From contig JAPFBL010001014.1 in NCBI GenBank assembly GCA_026182355.1, positions 1-64,000 of the forward strand: a stretch of 64,000 bases of DNA, in the 5' to 3' direction. The notes beneath the pieces are model-generated. The model saw nothing but the letters and a program-made list of their open reading frames with translations, searched no databases and was not told the DNA's origin. Made by a program: the position numbers and the translations under genes. This document shows, in pieces, positions 45,205-56,378 of this stretch; position 1 is the stretch's first letter, and each line of letters starts with the position of its first letter. This DNA comes from Hermatobates lingyangjiaoensis. Its lineage: Eukaryota > Arthropoda > Insecta > Hemiptera > Hermatobatidae.

Positions 45205-45545
45205 TATATGATCAAACTAGAATAAGAAATGGGAAAAGAAGACTAAGATCTTTCAACCGTAACAAGCGTTCTTCGTCAGAGTCAAAAACCCAACTGAACA
45301 CTAGATGCAGAAAACATCTGGTGAGGAATTGAGAAGAGTGGGAGGGAAGAGTGGTATTTATAAGGGTGAAAGCACAGGAAAAACCTCCTTACCAGATGTT
45401 TTCTGCATCTAGTGTTCGGTTGGGTTTTTGACTCTGACGAAGACCGCTTGTTACGGTTGAAAGATCTTAGTCTTTTTTTCCCATTTCTTATTGTGGTTTG
45501 ATCATTGATTGTTATTTAACGTGTTTATGTGAAAGCTTTTTATAT
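45205..45545. repeat. Foldback family A holding another foldback
   Basis: Outer arms are family A; the centre (about 45297-45418) is a second inverted repeat with arms gaacactagatgcagaaaac / gttttctgcatctagtgttc. Confidence 0.85.
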
Positions 45546-45574
45546 AATATATAAAAGCGTCTAAAATGAACTGA

Positions 45575-45650
45575 AGGTTTCAAAATCTGTCATAATCTGG
45601 AGATTGTATTTTCCATGATGACTATACTTTACATATAATGAAGGTAAAAG
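45575..45650 (-). repeat. RepB fragment
   Basis: tctgtcataatctggagatt and gactatactttacatataat, degraded RepB end. Confidence 0.55.
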
Positions 45651-46139
45651 GTAGACTTGAAATAAATTGAAAATCACTTGCTAATAGTTATTTCGTCCTT
45701 ACGGGATGTCATTAAGAAACAAGGAAACACCTTGTCCCTGCTATAAGTCTTACAGCTGGTATTTTCTGATTGTCACTTTTGTCTGCCTGTTTGTTTCATT
45801 CAATATAGAAAGCCACATTGAACAGTTTCCGTTCTAGAACCCCCCCACTTTACTGGTAATGTACCTCTCTGCATTACTACCTACTTCCTTTGTCAAGATG
45901 TCGTCCTTTTTACTGGCCTGTTAAAATGATTTCTTTTCTGTGTCAAAAAGTGTAATTACACCTGTCAAAGTATTTTGGTTTACTCAATATAAATTTTGTT
46001 CTATTATAGAAACATATTTAACGAATTAGATTTTTGCGTTATGTTTTACGACTAATGGGCATTTATCAGATCGAAGGTATTTAGCGAACGATAATGGGAC
46101 AATGTATGATTTTAGAAAATTCTAGTTTTTACGTTCAAC

Positions 46140-46780
46140 TGTAATGCACTTTTATATATATTAAATTAATAAAACTATCGACCGTGAAGTAGAAACAAAA
46201 TAAAAGTTTATCAGGACTCGGTCAGTTCTTATATGTATATATATATATATAACTTTAAATTACACAAAGCACGACACAGAAAAAAGAATAAAGAGAACAC
46301 TTACAGAATTCAATATTTCGAACTGTTGTTCGTCATCAGGAGTAGACTAGAAGAGAGGACAAAGTGAGAGAGATCTACCCACGTCGAAGAACGGAGCGCG
46401 AATCATATATATGATAAAAGTTTCGACCGTAGAATAGAAACAAAACTAAAGTTTATCAGGACTCGGTCAGTTCTTCAGGTTCAAATTAAACTCTCATTGC
46501 CAAGGTTTTGGTTTTTATTAAAAACCTTTTTCATATGCAGAAGTATAAATTTTGAAACAGAAAAACTAAGTATTGCATTACAAATTATTTTAGAAAGAAA
46601 AATAGTATGTGGATTTTAACAACAACTGTAGTTTGAATCTATCAATTCTGTATTCAAACTACAGTTGTTGAAATTTATACTTCAGCCTATGAAAAAGGTT
46701 TTAAATAAAAACCAAAACGTTGGCAATGAGAGTTTAATTTGAACCTGAAAAACTGACCGTCCCGATAAACTTTTGTTTTG
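46140..46780. repeat. PLE family C and F cluster
   Basis: Family C arms at 46170-46235 and 46425-46560 and, inverted, at 46665-46775, with a family F arm (46265-46395, gaactgttgttcgtcatcag) between them and TA tracts at each junction. Confidence 0.7.
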
Positions 46781-46781
46781 T

Positions 46782-46809
<28 letters not shown>

Positions 46810-46817
<8 letters not shown>

Positions 46818-46975
46818 AGTTGGCTTTCGTCTTCTAGCCACTCTACTTCCTTTTCTGAGGACGACCGTAATGGCGGTCGAAATATTGAAAAGTGAGTCTT
46901 TGTTGTGTTTCTGTTTATGTGTCACTGCTTATTTTAATTGTTATTTGTCCTGCCGGACCGTTTTTCGTTTATCAT
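46810..46975 (+). repeat. PLE pLTR-like family G
   Basis: tggctttcgtcttctagcca to aaaagtgagtctttgttgtg, then tgtcctgccggaccgttttt, between two TA tracts; a degraded copy is at 63690-63790. Confidence 0.65.
46851..46890 (+). ncRNA. Hammerhead-like motif, family G
   Basis: TTTT, CTGAGGA (46855-46861), extra C, perfect stem GACCG/CGGTC, GAA, palindrome ATAT (46882-46885), T, GAAA pairing with the leading TTTT. Confidence 0.55.
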
Positions 46976-46978
<3 letters not shown>

Positions 46979-47059
<81 letters not shown>

Positions 47060-47062
47060 AAT
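46979..47062. repeat. TA microsatellite
   Basis: About 40 TA units with two interruptions. Confidence 0.95.
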
Positions 47063-47329
47063 CTATAATATCTATAGAATAATAAAATTGTTGTGAAATA
47101 AATTTACTCATAACTGGCAAAGTATAAACAAATTCTCAATAAATTTTGTTCAAAGTCATTAAAGCTATAAAAACTATAAGACTATCTTGGAGTAGTTGAT
47201 TTTGTTACATTGACTTAAAAAACTTTTTGTGGAAAATCAAGTGAAATAAAATTGTTATTATTGATGTTTATATAGCTCCTCAACCATTGATTCTTTGAAT
47301 TCAAAATGTGTTTCATGAAGATTAAGTCC

Positions 47330-47545
47330 AAAAAATTAACTACTTTTGATTATAAGCCGATGTTTCGCCAAAAATTCTTTTTCAAGGCCTTTTTTTTTTT
47401 TGAAGGAAAACTATTCAAGTTAGGTAAATTCAGTTTAGGTAAACTTAAAGAGTTTTCCTTTAAAAAAAACAGTTTTCCTTAAAATTTCTTTAAAATTCAT
47501 GGCGAAACGTCGGCTTATAATCAAGAGCAGTCAATTTTTTGGACT
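47330..47545. repeat. Foldback family J
   Basis: gattataagccgatgtttcg left and ggcgaaacgtcggcttataa right; the centre includes the inverted pair around aaactcttt/aaagagtttt. Confidence 0.7.
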
Positions 47546-47707
47546 AAATCTTCAAAAAAACTTATTTTGAATTTTAAAATTGTTATTGGAAGGATAAATT
47601 AGAGATATTTGAGATGTTTTAAATAAGTTAATATCCGGTGTTTAAGAAGAATAATTGTAAAATGTAAAAAGTCAGTTAATGATATAGTTTTTTTTGATGT
47701 TTTCCAG

Positions 47708-47841
47708 GGTGATGGATGGTTGGCTACAGGAAGGGGTGTTACCAATCTTCATATTAAACCAGAGGCTCTCAGCTTTGCTTGACCAATGCACCTCTCCTGA
47801 CATTTGTAATAATGTCATCCACCCTCTGTCTTCTGTCATAG
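47708..47841 (+). CDS. Exon of unknown gene
   Basis: Acceptor tgttttccag ends at 47707; donor gtaaat at 47842. It reads VMDGWLQEGVLPIFILNQRL then SALLDQCTSPDICNNVIHPL, SSVI, leaving one G. Composition, open frame and both splice sites are exon-like. I do not recognise the family. Its last base plus CT of the exon at 54032 would form GCT (Ala), so the two could be consecutive exons of one plus-strand gene, but phase agreement alone has a one-in-three chance. Two cysteines near the end would then lead into the cysteine-rich LRR cap. Confidence 0.55.
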
Positions 47842-47906
47842 GTAAATCATTTTCTAAAATCAAATTCGAAAAGTATGCAAATATTACTAGAAATTATTTT
47901 ATTTTT

Positions 47907-47912
<6 letters not shown>

Positions 47913-47972
<60 letters not shown>
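47913..47972. repeat. TA microsatellite
   Basis: Thirty TA units in a row, 70 bases after the exon donor. Confidence 0.95.
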
Positions 47973-47975
<3 letters not shown>

Positions 47976-48040
47976 GATTTGCCGATGTGGCTTATGGTGA
48001 AGAGAACTTCTCCTGGCATTATCCAAGCCATGATTTTACA

Positions 48041-48125
48041 TCTGTGAGCAAGGGAGAACGTCGGGCCACCCAACGTGGGTGTTGGCATAGGTTTGGGTGG
48101 CCCGACGTTCTCCCTTGCTCACAGA
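48041..48125. repeat. Perfect palindrome, 33-bp arms
   Basis: Arms 48041-48073 and 48093-48125 (tctgtgagcaagggagaacg ...), loop 19 bases, no mismatch seen. GC-rich against the surroundings and flanked by TA tracts. Confidence 0.92.
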
Positions 48126-48159
48126 TATACATATATATATATTTAATATAATTAAATGA

Positions 48160-48375
48160 AACGGTCGAACGGACTTTTAAATAAAAACCAATTACAAAAG
48201 ATAGCACACAGATAGACACAGGAATAACTCACTTCTATATTTCGACCATCGTCACCATCAGGAGTCGAAGAGTCCCGCAGGAAGGCAGAGCGGCGATTCT
48301 GCCGCGACGATGGTCGAAATATAGAAGTGAGTTATCCCTGTGTCTATCTGTGTGCTATCTTTTTTAATTGGTTTA
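48160..48375. repeat. Foldback family G
   Basis: acttctatatttcgaccatc left and gatggtcgaaatatagaagt right, with taaataaaaaccaatt / aattggttta outer arms. Further family pieces at 48410-48640. Confidence 0.75.
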
Positions 48376-48632
48376 TATATATATATTTATTTATATATTT
48401 ATATAGTTCACACAGGAAAGAGAAAAGCAAATAAAAACACACACAAAAAAGACTCACAACGATGTTTCTACTCGTCGTCATCGGGCAGAAGTAGTCCCTT
48501 TGAGTAGCTGAAGCTACTCAATTACTGAAGCTACTCATTAATATACATAAATTAGAATTTTCAAAAGAAAACACAGAAAAGAAATCACTGAACTCACTAC
48601 TATATTTTGATGACCTCGTCGTCAGGAAAATG

Positions 48633-48669
<37 letters not shown>

Positions 48670-48684
48670 CAATCACTGATAACA

Positions 48685-48845
48685 ATAACAATCAATGATC
48701 AAACCACAATAAGAAATGGGAAAACAAGACTAAGATCTTTCAAAAGATCTTTCAGTTGAGTTTTTGACTCTGACGAAAACCGCTTGTTACGGTTGAAAGA
48801 TCTTAGTCTTGTTTTCCCATTTCTTATTGTGGTTTGATCATTTAT
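48685..48845. repeat. Foldback family A, two arms
   Basis: Short-centred copy; left arm truncated before the core, right arm with ctgacgaaaaccgcttgtta. Confidence 0.85.
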
Positions 48846-48864
48846 ATATATATATATATATACT

Positions 48865-49160
48865 TTTTCGATGAAAATACGAACCGATATGGACAAATAC
48901 AGTTCAATGTACGTAAAAAAACATAGAGAAATTAAAAACACACACTTATGAATTTTTGGTTGAACCGTCTTCAAGAGATATAAGAGAGGGAAACCAATCG
49001 CACTGGTATAGAGATGGTTGGAGACCCTACGTCTCACCGTCTCTAAAATTAATTTGCGATTTACCTCAAAATGAAAGAAAAATAATCAGAAAATTAGAGA
49101 CAGTCAGTAAAAAAGTCTTAAATGCAGAGGCTTCAATATTTGGGGAGCAGGCATTCATTT
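48865..49160 (+). pseudogene. PLE pLTR family B plus ORF head
   Basis: Family B arm (48865-49030) runs into a frame reading LKLICDLPQNERKIIRKLET then VSKKVLNAEASI, the PLE head. It is a direct junction between a family B module and PLE coding sequence. Confidence 0.75.
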
Positions 49161-49366
49161 ATACAAGTTCTATTGACCTATGCCTATTTCCAGTTCAACA
49201 CCTTTTATCGAATAATTTTTCCAAATTTCTCACCTTTAACATTAGGTAGATTAATTTATAATTAATAAGAATCACTAAGTCAGAGGTGAGAAAAGTGGAA
49301 AAATTAATTCGAAAGGGTGTTAAACTGGAAATAGGCATATGTTTCAATAGAACAGATATATATCAG

Positions 49367-49397
<31 letters not shown>

Positions 49398-49399
49398 CA

Positions 49400-49700
49400 T
49401 AGGGAAATATTTGTTTTTGATAAAAATGCAAAAATTTTGACTTAAAATTCTATATCAAACGTTGTGAGAGCAATACAAGCCATACCGTTTGACGGATCAA
49501 AATGAAACTACGCCTAAAGATAGAACATTATGTGGAGAATGAGTTGAGGTAATTGTTTTGAAAATTGCATTCTTCAAAGGGGCTTTATAGTAAGATTCTT
49601 TTTTCAGAAAAGGTTTTTTTAGTGCTAAACGACTCATTAAAAAATCATAAAATTTGACCAAAAATGAAACAAGAAATTTAGTATAACATAATTAGCGAAC
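49400..49700 (-). repeat. RepB fragment
   Basis: gcaatacaagccataccgtt and aacattatgtggagaatgag shared with 16520-16610; framed by TA tracts at 49372 and 49737. Confidence 0.8.
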
Positions 49701-49779
49701 AGTGTTTATGTGAAACTTTATATATATTTGGAGTTATATATATATATATATATATATATATACAACACTTACACGCACA

Positions 49780-50870
49780 AAAACACATGTACACTTGAAT
49801 ACATAAAAAATAGAAAATTATGCTTTTGCAAAGATTATTTCATTGGAATCAAGAGATATTAAAAGGTAAATTTCCATTGTAAATTTGATTTTGAAATAGT
49901 GCCCACAACGATTACTCTCTACCATATGTTTCATAGAGAAAGTAATTGAAAGTACATATAAAGTGATTCCTGTAATATATATCATATTTAATGGATGTGC
50001 TATAGCTAAAAAGGTTTAAGAATAAATAAGTGAAATAAAAATCAACGTCCAAACCACAATAAGAAATCAGAAAAAACTGTTCAACCAGTGCTACCTTTAG
50101 GAATTTGACAGTATCCCAAGAATCAAATAAATATCCTAAGATATGGTACTTAACGCTCTTATAATGAAACATTTCTTTTCAAAACTCACGTTTTTAATGT
50201 CCACTTTATTCATCGTCATCTGCAGAGAGGTTGACAGTGTTGTTTCTTTACCTATCCTCATCTATCCTCTTTTCGTATCTTCTATGAACAGTGCCATTTT
50301 TGATTTCTTTTACTAAAAATATTGCAGGCTCCCAGGTTAAAAAAGTTTGTGCATTCTTTGTTATGCAGTGTTATCTGAGGCAGCCACTAGGCGGCAGCTA
50401 AGCCGTTTATAACTTTGCCACCAACAACTACACAATGCTTCATATTTCACAATATTGAAACGTAATACACAATAATGCTTCAAACATAAGATACAACAAG
50501 ATATTTATGTCCTACTCTATATACTTATAACAGTTTTTGAAATTTACATAATTGAAACGTCAAGATATTGATGATTGTGTATAAAACACAAGTGACTCAT
50601 TGACTAAATTCAAAGAAACATATTTAATACGAGTATAAGAGGAGTCAGGAAGATGAAGCGATTAAGTTTCTTGTATATTTGTCAATAAATTAAACTTTTC
50701 TTTAGACACAAAGTATAGAAAATACATGTTAGTGCTATAATTAAGTGGAAATTATATAAAAGAAGCAAAAAAAAAAACAGCTACCATTTAAAAATCCCAT
50801 GATTCTGGCAATTTACAGAAGTATATTCCAAAATCCGAAGCTGAGGGTAGAAACCTAAGGGATGGTGGCC
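49780..50870. other. AT-rich stretch, no gene recognised
   Basis: No exon-like frame and no named repeat, except short PLE-like text near 50190-50240. Confidence 0.45.
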
Positions 50871-50874
50871 CTGC

Positions 50875-51005
50875 TTTCAACCGTAACAAGTAGTCTTCGT
50901 CAGAGTCAAATCTCAACTGATCAAATGTGACTCTGACGAAGACTGCTTGTTATGGTTGAAAGATCTTTGTCTTGTTTTTCTTAATTTCTTATTGTGGTTA
51001 GAGCG
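50875..51005. repeat. Foldback family A, short copy
   Basis: tcaaccgtaacaagtagtct left, ctctgacgaagactgcttgt right. Confidence 0.75.
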
Positions 51006-51274
51006 TTGATACTATACACAGTGTATGTAATTGTATGGAATATTGTATTTAGTGTATTATGATAATGTGCAATATGGTGGTGTTGGCCAAACTGTACCAT
51101 GATAAAATAAACGGTATGTTAGTACAGGTGCTCTCCAGAATGAGTAAAAACATTGTATTGGAAAATAACACCTGAAGAAGTACAGTATGAGTTTGAAATG
51201 TATTAAATACATGCATATTATTATTATCACTGAGGTTACTATGATTTATATTATTAATATAGCAAACTGTCATA

Positions 51275-51445
51275 CCTCGTAAGATGATCTTGGTGTCGTT
51301 GGAGCGCTTTCGGACGTTGTCCATCTTCGATCCCAACTAACCCAACTAACTTGTGTTTAGTTGTGATCGAAGATGGACAACGTCCGAAACCTCTCCAACG
51401 ACTCCAACACCATCTTACGAGGTATGACGGTTTGCTATATTAATA
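51275..51445. repeat. Foldback family H
   Basis: Arms begin cctcgtaagatgatcttggt and end with its inverse; centre cccaactaacttgtgtttag. Outer arms also carry an aatattaataat-type palindrome (51250 / 51440). Confidence 0.8.
51300..51331 (-). ncRNA. Hammerhead-like motif, family H (core changed)
   Basis: Minus strand: TCGAAGA in place of CTGANGA, stem GGAC/GTCC, GAA, palindrome AGCGCT (51308-51303), C. The fold is kept while the core is altered. Confidence 0.35.
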
Positions 51446-52255
51446 ATATAAATCCAAATGTATTGTTATGCTATTAGTTACTGTTACGTTATGTTATGTC
51501 ACTATGTTGTCAGTAAATACAACATAGTGACTGACTCCACAACTGATGTGAACTTTCTTTTTCAATGTTTTCCAATTATAATACGGTTTCCTGTTCTGTG
51601 ATTTTTATACTTTCAAGTTATATTTTACCTCGTACTATAAAGCCGGTTACAATGTAATAGGTCTTTTCTATGGTAGAAATTATTAGTGATTTCAGAAGAA
51701 AATAGTTTTGAAATATAGAGATGATGTGTAGAACAGGGGAAAATTTGTTGGGCAGCGAACTGCCGTATATATCCAGAGATGACTGATTTCTCATTAGTCC
51801 AGGCAAGAGGAACCTGTGGGGTGGGGTAAGGTGCGCTGCTATTGGTCCAAGCGTTGCTATGGCAACGTCTGAGCACTCCCCCCCCCCTCTATTTCTGTAT
51901 TGTTACCACCGCTGGCAAAGTCGCTTGAACCCTTCTCTTCCCTATAACACATTTGCACCAAAATCATACCTTACCCACCCCTCACCCCCGCACACCCCCT
52001 CCTTTAAAAAAAAATTCTGAAATCCACAATTCAATGGTAGTTTGTTCAATGTTTTTATTTTATTTTAATTTTAATTTTTTTAAATTTTTTTATGAAAATG
52101 ATATTAATTTTTGCGTATTTTTTTTATCTAATGCAATAAAGATAACATATAAAGACAAAAGTTCGTCATATACTGTTTTTTTTTATAAAGTTATATAGTT
52201 TAGTGGATTATATTCAACTACCAATAGCTATGTTACACCTGTTAAAATACACCAT

Positions 52256-52400
52256 TTCCAGTAATGGGATTCAGCCGGTTCGCACGAACCGGTTCTTAAA
52301 ATATTATGAGTTCGGCAAACCGGTTCTTAAAATTACGTAACTTCTATTCAGACGTGTATTAATTAGTCCACTATCAAACTCCACAAGTGTCGAGTGACTC
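52256..52400 (+). repeat. MITE-like repeat, paralogue of 5383-5500
   Basis: gggattcagccggttcgcac and attatgagttcggcaaaccg. Confidence 0.55.
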
Positions 52401-53349
52401 ACGTAACTTGTGCATGTATGACAACGTAATTTGCGCATGTATATAGCCTATATATAACTAAACAATTTTGTTTCGTTTGCGTAACTGTTACAGTGCTCAA
52501 ATTACTCATGACAATGCAAATGTTTGTCATTGAAAGATCTGATTGAATGAAAGATCTTAGTCTTGTTTTCTCATTTCATATTGTGGTTTGATCATTGATT
52601 AATTTATATATACGAAAAGTCGTCAAATTATAGCGTAGCGGTCATTATATATTCATTTTAATTCACAAATCTATATAGTCAATAAAAATATATGAAGTCA
52701 ATGGAATATATAACAGGCTGTCTATTATATAAAAAAAGAGTAATGATACATGGTATTTCAAAATATTATTATAAATTATAGAACAGTGGAAAATGTCATT
52801 ATTACTATAGTTTATAACTGTCATTAGATCTGGAGTTTTTTACGTCATACAGTTTTAGATACTGAGCTCAAATTTGTTTTTATTCTAAGCGTACGTCTTA
52901 TTTAATACGCGGGTAGGTAAATGCTTAAAATAATAGAAAAACATGAAAGGTGTATGAGTGATTGACTTGGCAAAGGAGTATGATCGAAGCACATCAACAA
53001 TTTGTACACAAGTATCAAGAATATTTACTTTTTATACATTAGAGTAGAGTATGGATAGTATATTATTATACTATACTAAAATTATGCTATTTTAGGTTTA
53101 TAGTAATATACAAATTTTATATATGTTTACCATACCACTATTCTTGTTTATTAAGAACTAGCTGATTCACCCGGCGTTGCCCTGGAAACAATTTCATTCC
53201 AACTCTAATAATTAATTACATATAACGAAAACAATTTAAATTATCTATACTTCTGTTGCACTTAAGTTTTTTTCAGATAAAGGAAATTAATAGAAAATGT
53301 AAATTATAGGCTATGCAAAAAAAAGACAATATAAAATTGATTATAAATT

Positions 53350-53850
53350 GCACAGATCCGAAAATAAGACATCCCCTGAAAATAAGTCTTAGTGTGATTT
53401 TTGGGACGTTTTGGACTATAAGCCCTCCCCTGAAAATACGCCCTAGTTAAGATAATGTGAAAAATATAATTCGTTAAAAAATTGCTGTTGAATGTAGTAG
53501 GTATCTCTAGCTGTCCTAATATTTCAGAGTTTTTTTTGGGAAAAAATATTCCAAGAAATTCCTTTTTGACCTCTAAAGTTCGTTTCAAGGAGGCTACTTA
53601 GACAAGAAGTATTAATTTAACTACAGCTATAGTGCAAGACATAAGAGATTCAGACCAATGATTCTACAGGAAATAAATCAGAACGGAATTAAAAATGTTG
53701 ATAATTTATGACGATGTTCCAGAACATGACATGACTGTAATCGAATAAATTTAAATTTCTGTATAAAAATAAATATTAAACTAAAATATATAAATCTACT
53801 CAATGTACTTGAAGCCCTCCCCCGAGAATAAGCCCTAGCACCTCTTTACG
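53350..53850. mobile_element. MITE with AATAAGAC ends, copy 2 (inverted)
   Basis: ccgaaaataagacatcccct to agccctagcacctctttacg; shares interior with 27336-27835 in opposite orientation. Confidence 0.65.
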
Positions 53851-54031
53851 AAAAATAAAAAAACTGATGCTATAGTTTGTGCTAACTAGATTTTTATTGT
53901 TTGATTTCAAATGTTACGCAAAAGACAAATAATTTGTTTCTGTAATACCTATTGTTCTGTTGGTTTACCTTTTGTTTCTTTGATAACATAATGTACTTTA
54001 TTTTTTTGGCTAATGTAAACTTATGTTGCAG

Positions 54032-54146
54032 CTTTTATGTGTTCGAACATCGCTCCCCAATGTGAGTGCAAAGACGTCCACATAAATTGTACCTTCCTTT
54101 CACTAACCGAGGTACCAACAGATTCGGAGAAGGAAATCACCTGGTT
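54032..54146 (+). CDS. LRR N-terminal cap exon, relaxin-receptor/LGR-like
   Basis: Acceptor tatgttgcag ends at 54031; donor gtaagt at 54147. The frame reads FMCSNIAPQCECKDVHINCT then FLSLTEVPTDSEKEITWL. The spacing C-----C-C------C---L--VP-----I--L is the LRRNT cap that precedes leucine-rich repeats. It starts one base into a codon and ends in phase 2 after TT of a likely Leu codon, as in genes for LGR and relaxin-family receptors, where each repeat is a short phase-2 exon. No LRR exon is visible in the remaining 9.8 kb, so the next intron is either long or the gene is broken. Other LRR membrane proteins are possible. Confidence 0.7.
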
Positions 54147-54184
54147 GTAAGTATTCGTGTTATTGTGAACTTCCAATTGAAGAT

Positions 54185-54525
54185 GTTTTTTTTTTTTCAA
54201 CGCCTACACGTATAAGGCTTTCACCTCTTAGTGCTGCTCTAGGGGGGCAAATTGTGGCTCATTTATTATTTGGTAATCAGTTTACGAATAGGCGAGCTAC
54301 ATTACAATTACTCCCAATGATTCTAAATTGGGAGAATTGAATTCGTTCTATCCCTGCTCTAATTATTTAGAGTAGGGATCTTAACAAGTACCTGACATCG
54401 TAAAGGCTCCGGACCGACGGTTTAACGTCCTTGTCGAGGGATGATATGCTCAGATTTCTTCACCTCCCACGTGAACAAATCGAAGGTGAAAGCGAGTATT
54501 GAACCATGGATCTACCAGTCCAGAG
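54185..54525 (-). mobile_element. SINE, minus, third tail type
   Basis: ggctcatttattatttggta tail, aacaagtacctgacatcgta body, gtattgaaccatggatctac B-box inverse. Confidence 0.8.
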
Positions 54526-54599
54526 GCGAGCAATAAAAATGCTGTTTGTTTGGTTTCTAACCGCCACACTTACCAAGCTTTCATCTTTTAGTTATGTTC

Positions 54600-54918
54600 T
54601 AGTGGAGGAAATTGTGGCTGATTTATTATTTGGCACCCATTTTAGTAATATGCCTGTCACATGCTACTTGTTGATGATTCTACATTAGAAGTTATAAATT
54701 TCGACTAACTCAAGTATATCATAGAGTAAGGGATGTTTAACGAGTACCTGACATCGTACAGGCTCGGAGCCGAATACTTAACATCCTCTTCGAGGGACGA
54801 CATGCTCAGATTTTTATTCACCTCCCACGCTAATAAATCAAGTACCAGAGTGGGTATAGAACCCTGGACCTACCAGTCCAGAGGTTACGTTACCACTGGG
54901 CTGCCCTAGCCCCCAAAA
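54600..54918 (-). mobile_element. SINE, minus, third tail type, second copy
   Basis: Same order as the preceding copy (ggctgatttattatttggca ... tagaaccctggacctaccag), ending at a tgggctgccctagccccc head. Confidence 0.8.
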
Positions 54919-55840
54919 AAAGTGATTAATAAAGCTTAAAATGTATTAATAAAAAGATGAAGTCCTCAATATAGGATAATTTTGTTTCTACTTTTACAAA
55001 ATATAATTAATAAATTATTAAGGGGAATACTACTTGTTATGCGGAAATGTAAATCCCAGCGTATCATTCCTGATGGTATAGGTCTCTGAACTCTGATATC
55101 ACAATGTTATCATTGCCTTATTCAAGTAGAATTCTGTAGTAGCTCATATTATCTTCAATTTGACCTCAAATGTGTATTGCGTTCCTGAAAAAAAATATAT
55201 ATTTATTAATAAATTTATATTAATACATCTTTGCTTAATAAGTATGAAATGGTGGTTTTCATGATGTTTAACTGGCTTGACATGTGATTGAGTTATCATA
55301 TTTTACTACCTTACATATATAATCCCCTATGAAGTTAATCAGAAGTAAAAGTTATTTAACTCCATTTCAGTACAGTTTACTAAAACTTTTCATGCTCAGG
55401 GGGTGTTCCTGTCTGGAATTTCAAATTAATATGACAGCTTAAATATGTTCTAAATTATCTAATTATCCAATAAGTAGTTCAAAATCAAATAATATTCTTA
55501 TTTTTAATATTAAAAAAATTAAAGAATTTGATTAGAGTGAAGTAATAAAACACCAACTCTACAAAAAAATTTAATACAAAGGTGCGTTTCGCACACTTGA
55601 CTGTAGATACATAACATATACTTATGTTATATAAGATTACAGCCTTTCTGGAGATACATAAATATATGAAGTTTAAAGTTCATTTTATATTATATGATAT
55701 AAAATGAATATAATAAACAAACGATTGTTTTCTAGGAAAACTAGAAAACTTAGCGATTGAAAACAAGAACGATTTTCCCTTATCTTTTGTGCTGAGTTAC
55801 TTGAATATTTATATTACGTGTTATTGTGTCAATTTTCTAT
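54919..55840. other. AT-rich stretch, no gene recognised
   Basis: No coding frame or named repeat. Confidence 0.45.
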
Positions 55841-55904
55841 ATATATATATATATTTCAATGTTGAAACCACAAAAACAAATGGGAAAAAAGTTACGATCT
55901 TTTA

Positions 55905-56022
55905 ACCGTAACATATGGTTTTCTTACCACATATACCTGTAACTCACCGCAAAGTAGTCAGGAAACTAGAAAACATCAGCAAGAAAAGAGTCAACGCAGA
56001 ATCTGCTGCTGGCTTCAATAGT
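55905..56022 (+). pseudogene. PLE ORF head fragment
   Basis: Frame reads PVTHRKVVRKLENISKKRVN then AESAAGFNS before TA. A family A fragment lies directly before it (55860-55920). Confidence 0.72.
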
Positions 56023-56041
56023 ATATATATATATATATATA

Positions 56042-56137
56042 TAGGTGTGTTCTCTAATCGGGGTTCGGTCAATTTTCCAGGATAAAAAATTTTTTATCCT
56101 GGAAAATTGACCGAACCCCGATTAGAGAACACACCTA
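56042..56137. repeat. Perfect 96-bp palindrome without spacer
   Basis: Arms 56042-56089 and 56090-56137 meet at aaaaaa/tttttt. The arm includes aatcggggttcggtcaattt. No mismatch seen. Flanked by TA tracts. Confidence 0.93.
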
Positions 56138-56171
56138 TTCTATCAAACGGTCGATATATTATTGAATCTGT

Positions 56172-56199
<28 letters not shown>

Positions 56200-56216
<17 letters not shown>

Positions 56217-56378
56217 GAGTATATTGGTATAAATAGGCAGCAGATCTTCTTTTAAACAAGTATCATTAAAATTAACCGCAGTCTCGGCATTCACGATCTT
56301 AAGACTTAGAGATTCGATCCTACGAACTAACCTCCTGCTAACAGGGTTCAACTGGAAAAGGAGTTGGCCAAGTGACAT
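56200..56378 (-). pseudogene. PLE ORF head, longest copy
   Basis: ATG at 56378 on the minus strand: MSLGQLLFQLNPVSRRLVRR, IESLSLKIVNAETAVNFNDT, CLKEDLLPIYTNI, then TA. This copy shows both conserved blocks, NAETA-NFND and CLKEDLLPIYTNI, expected at the start of Penelope-like ORFs. Tandem 166-base repeats lie directly upstream of its ATG. Confidence 0.8.
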
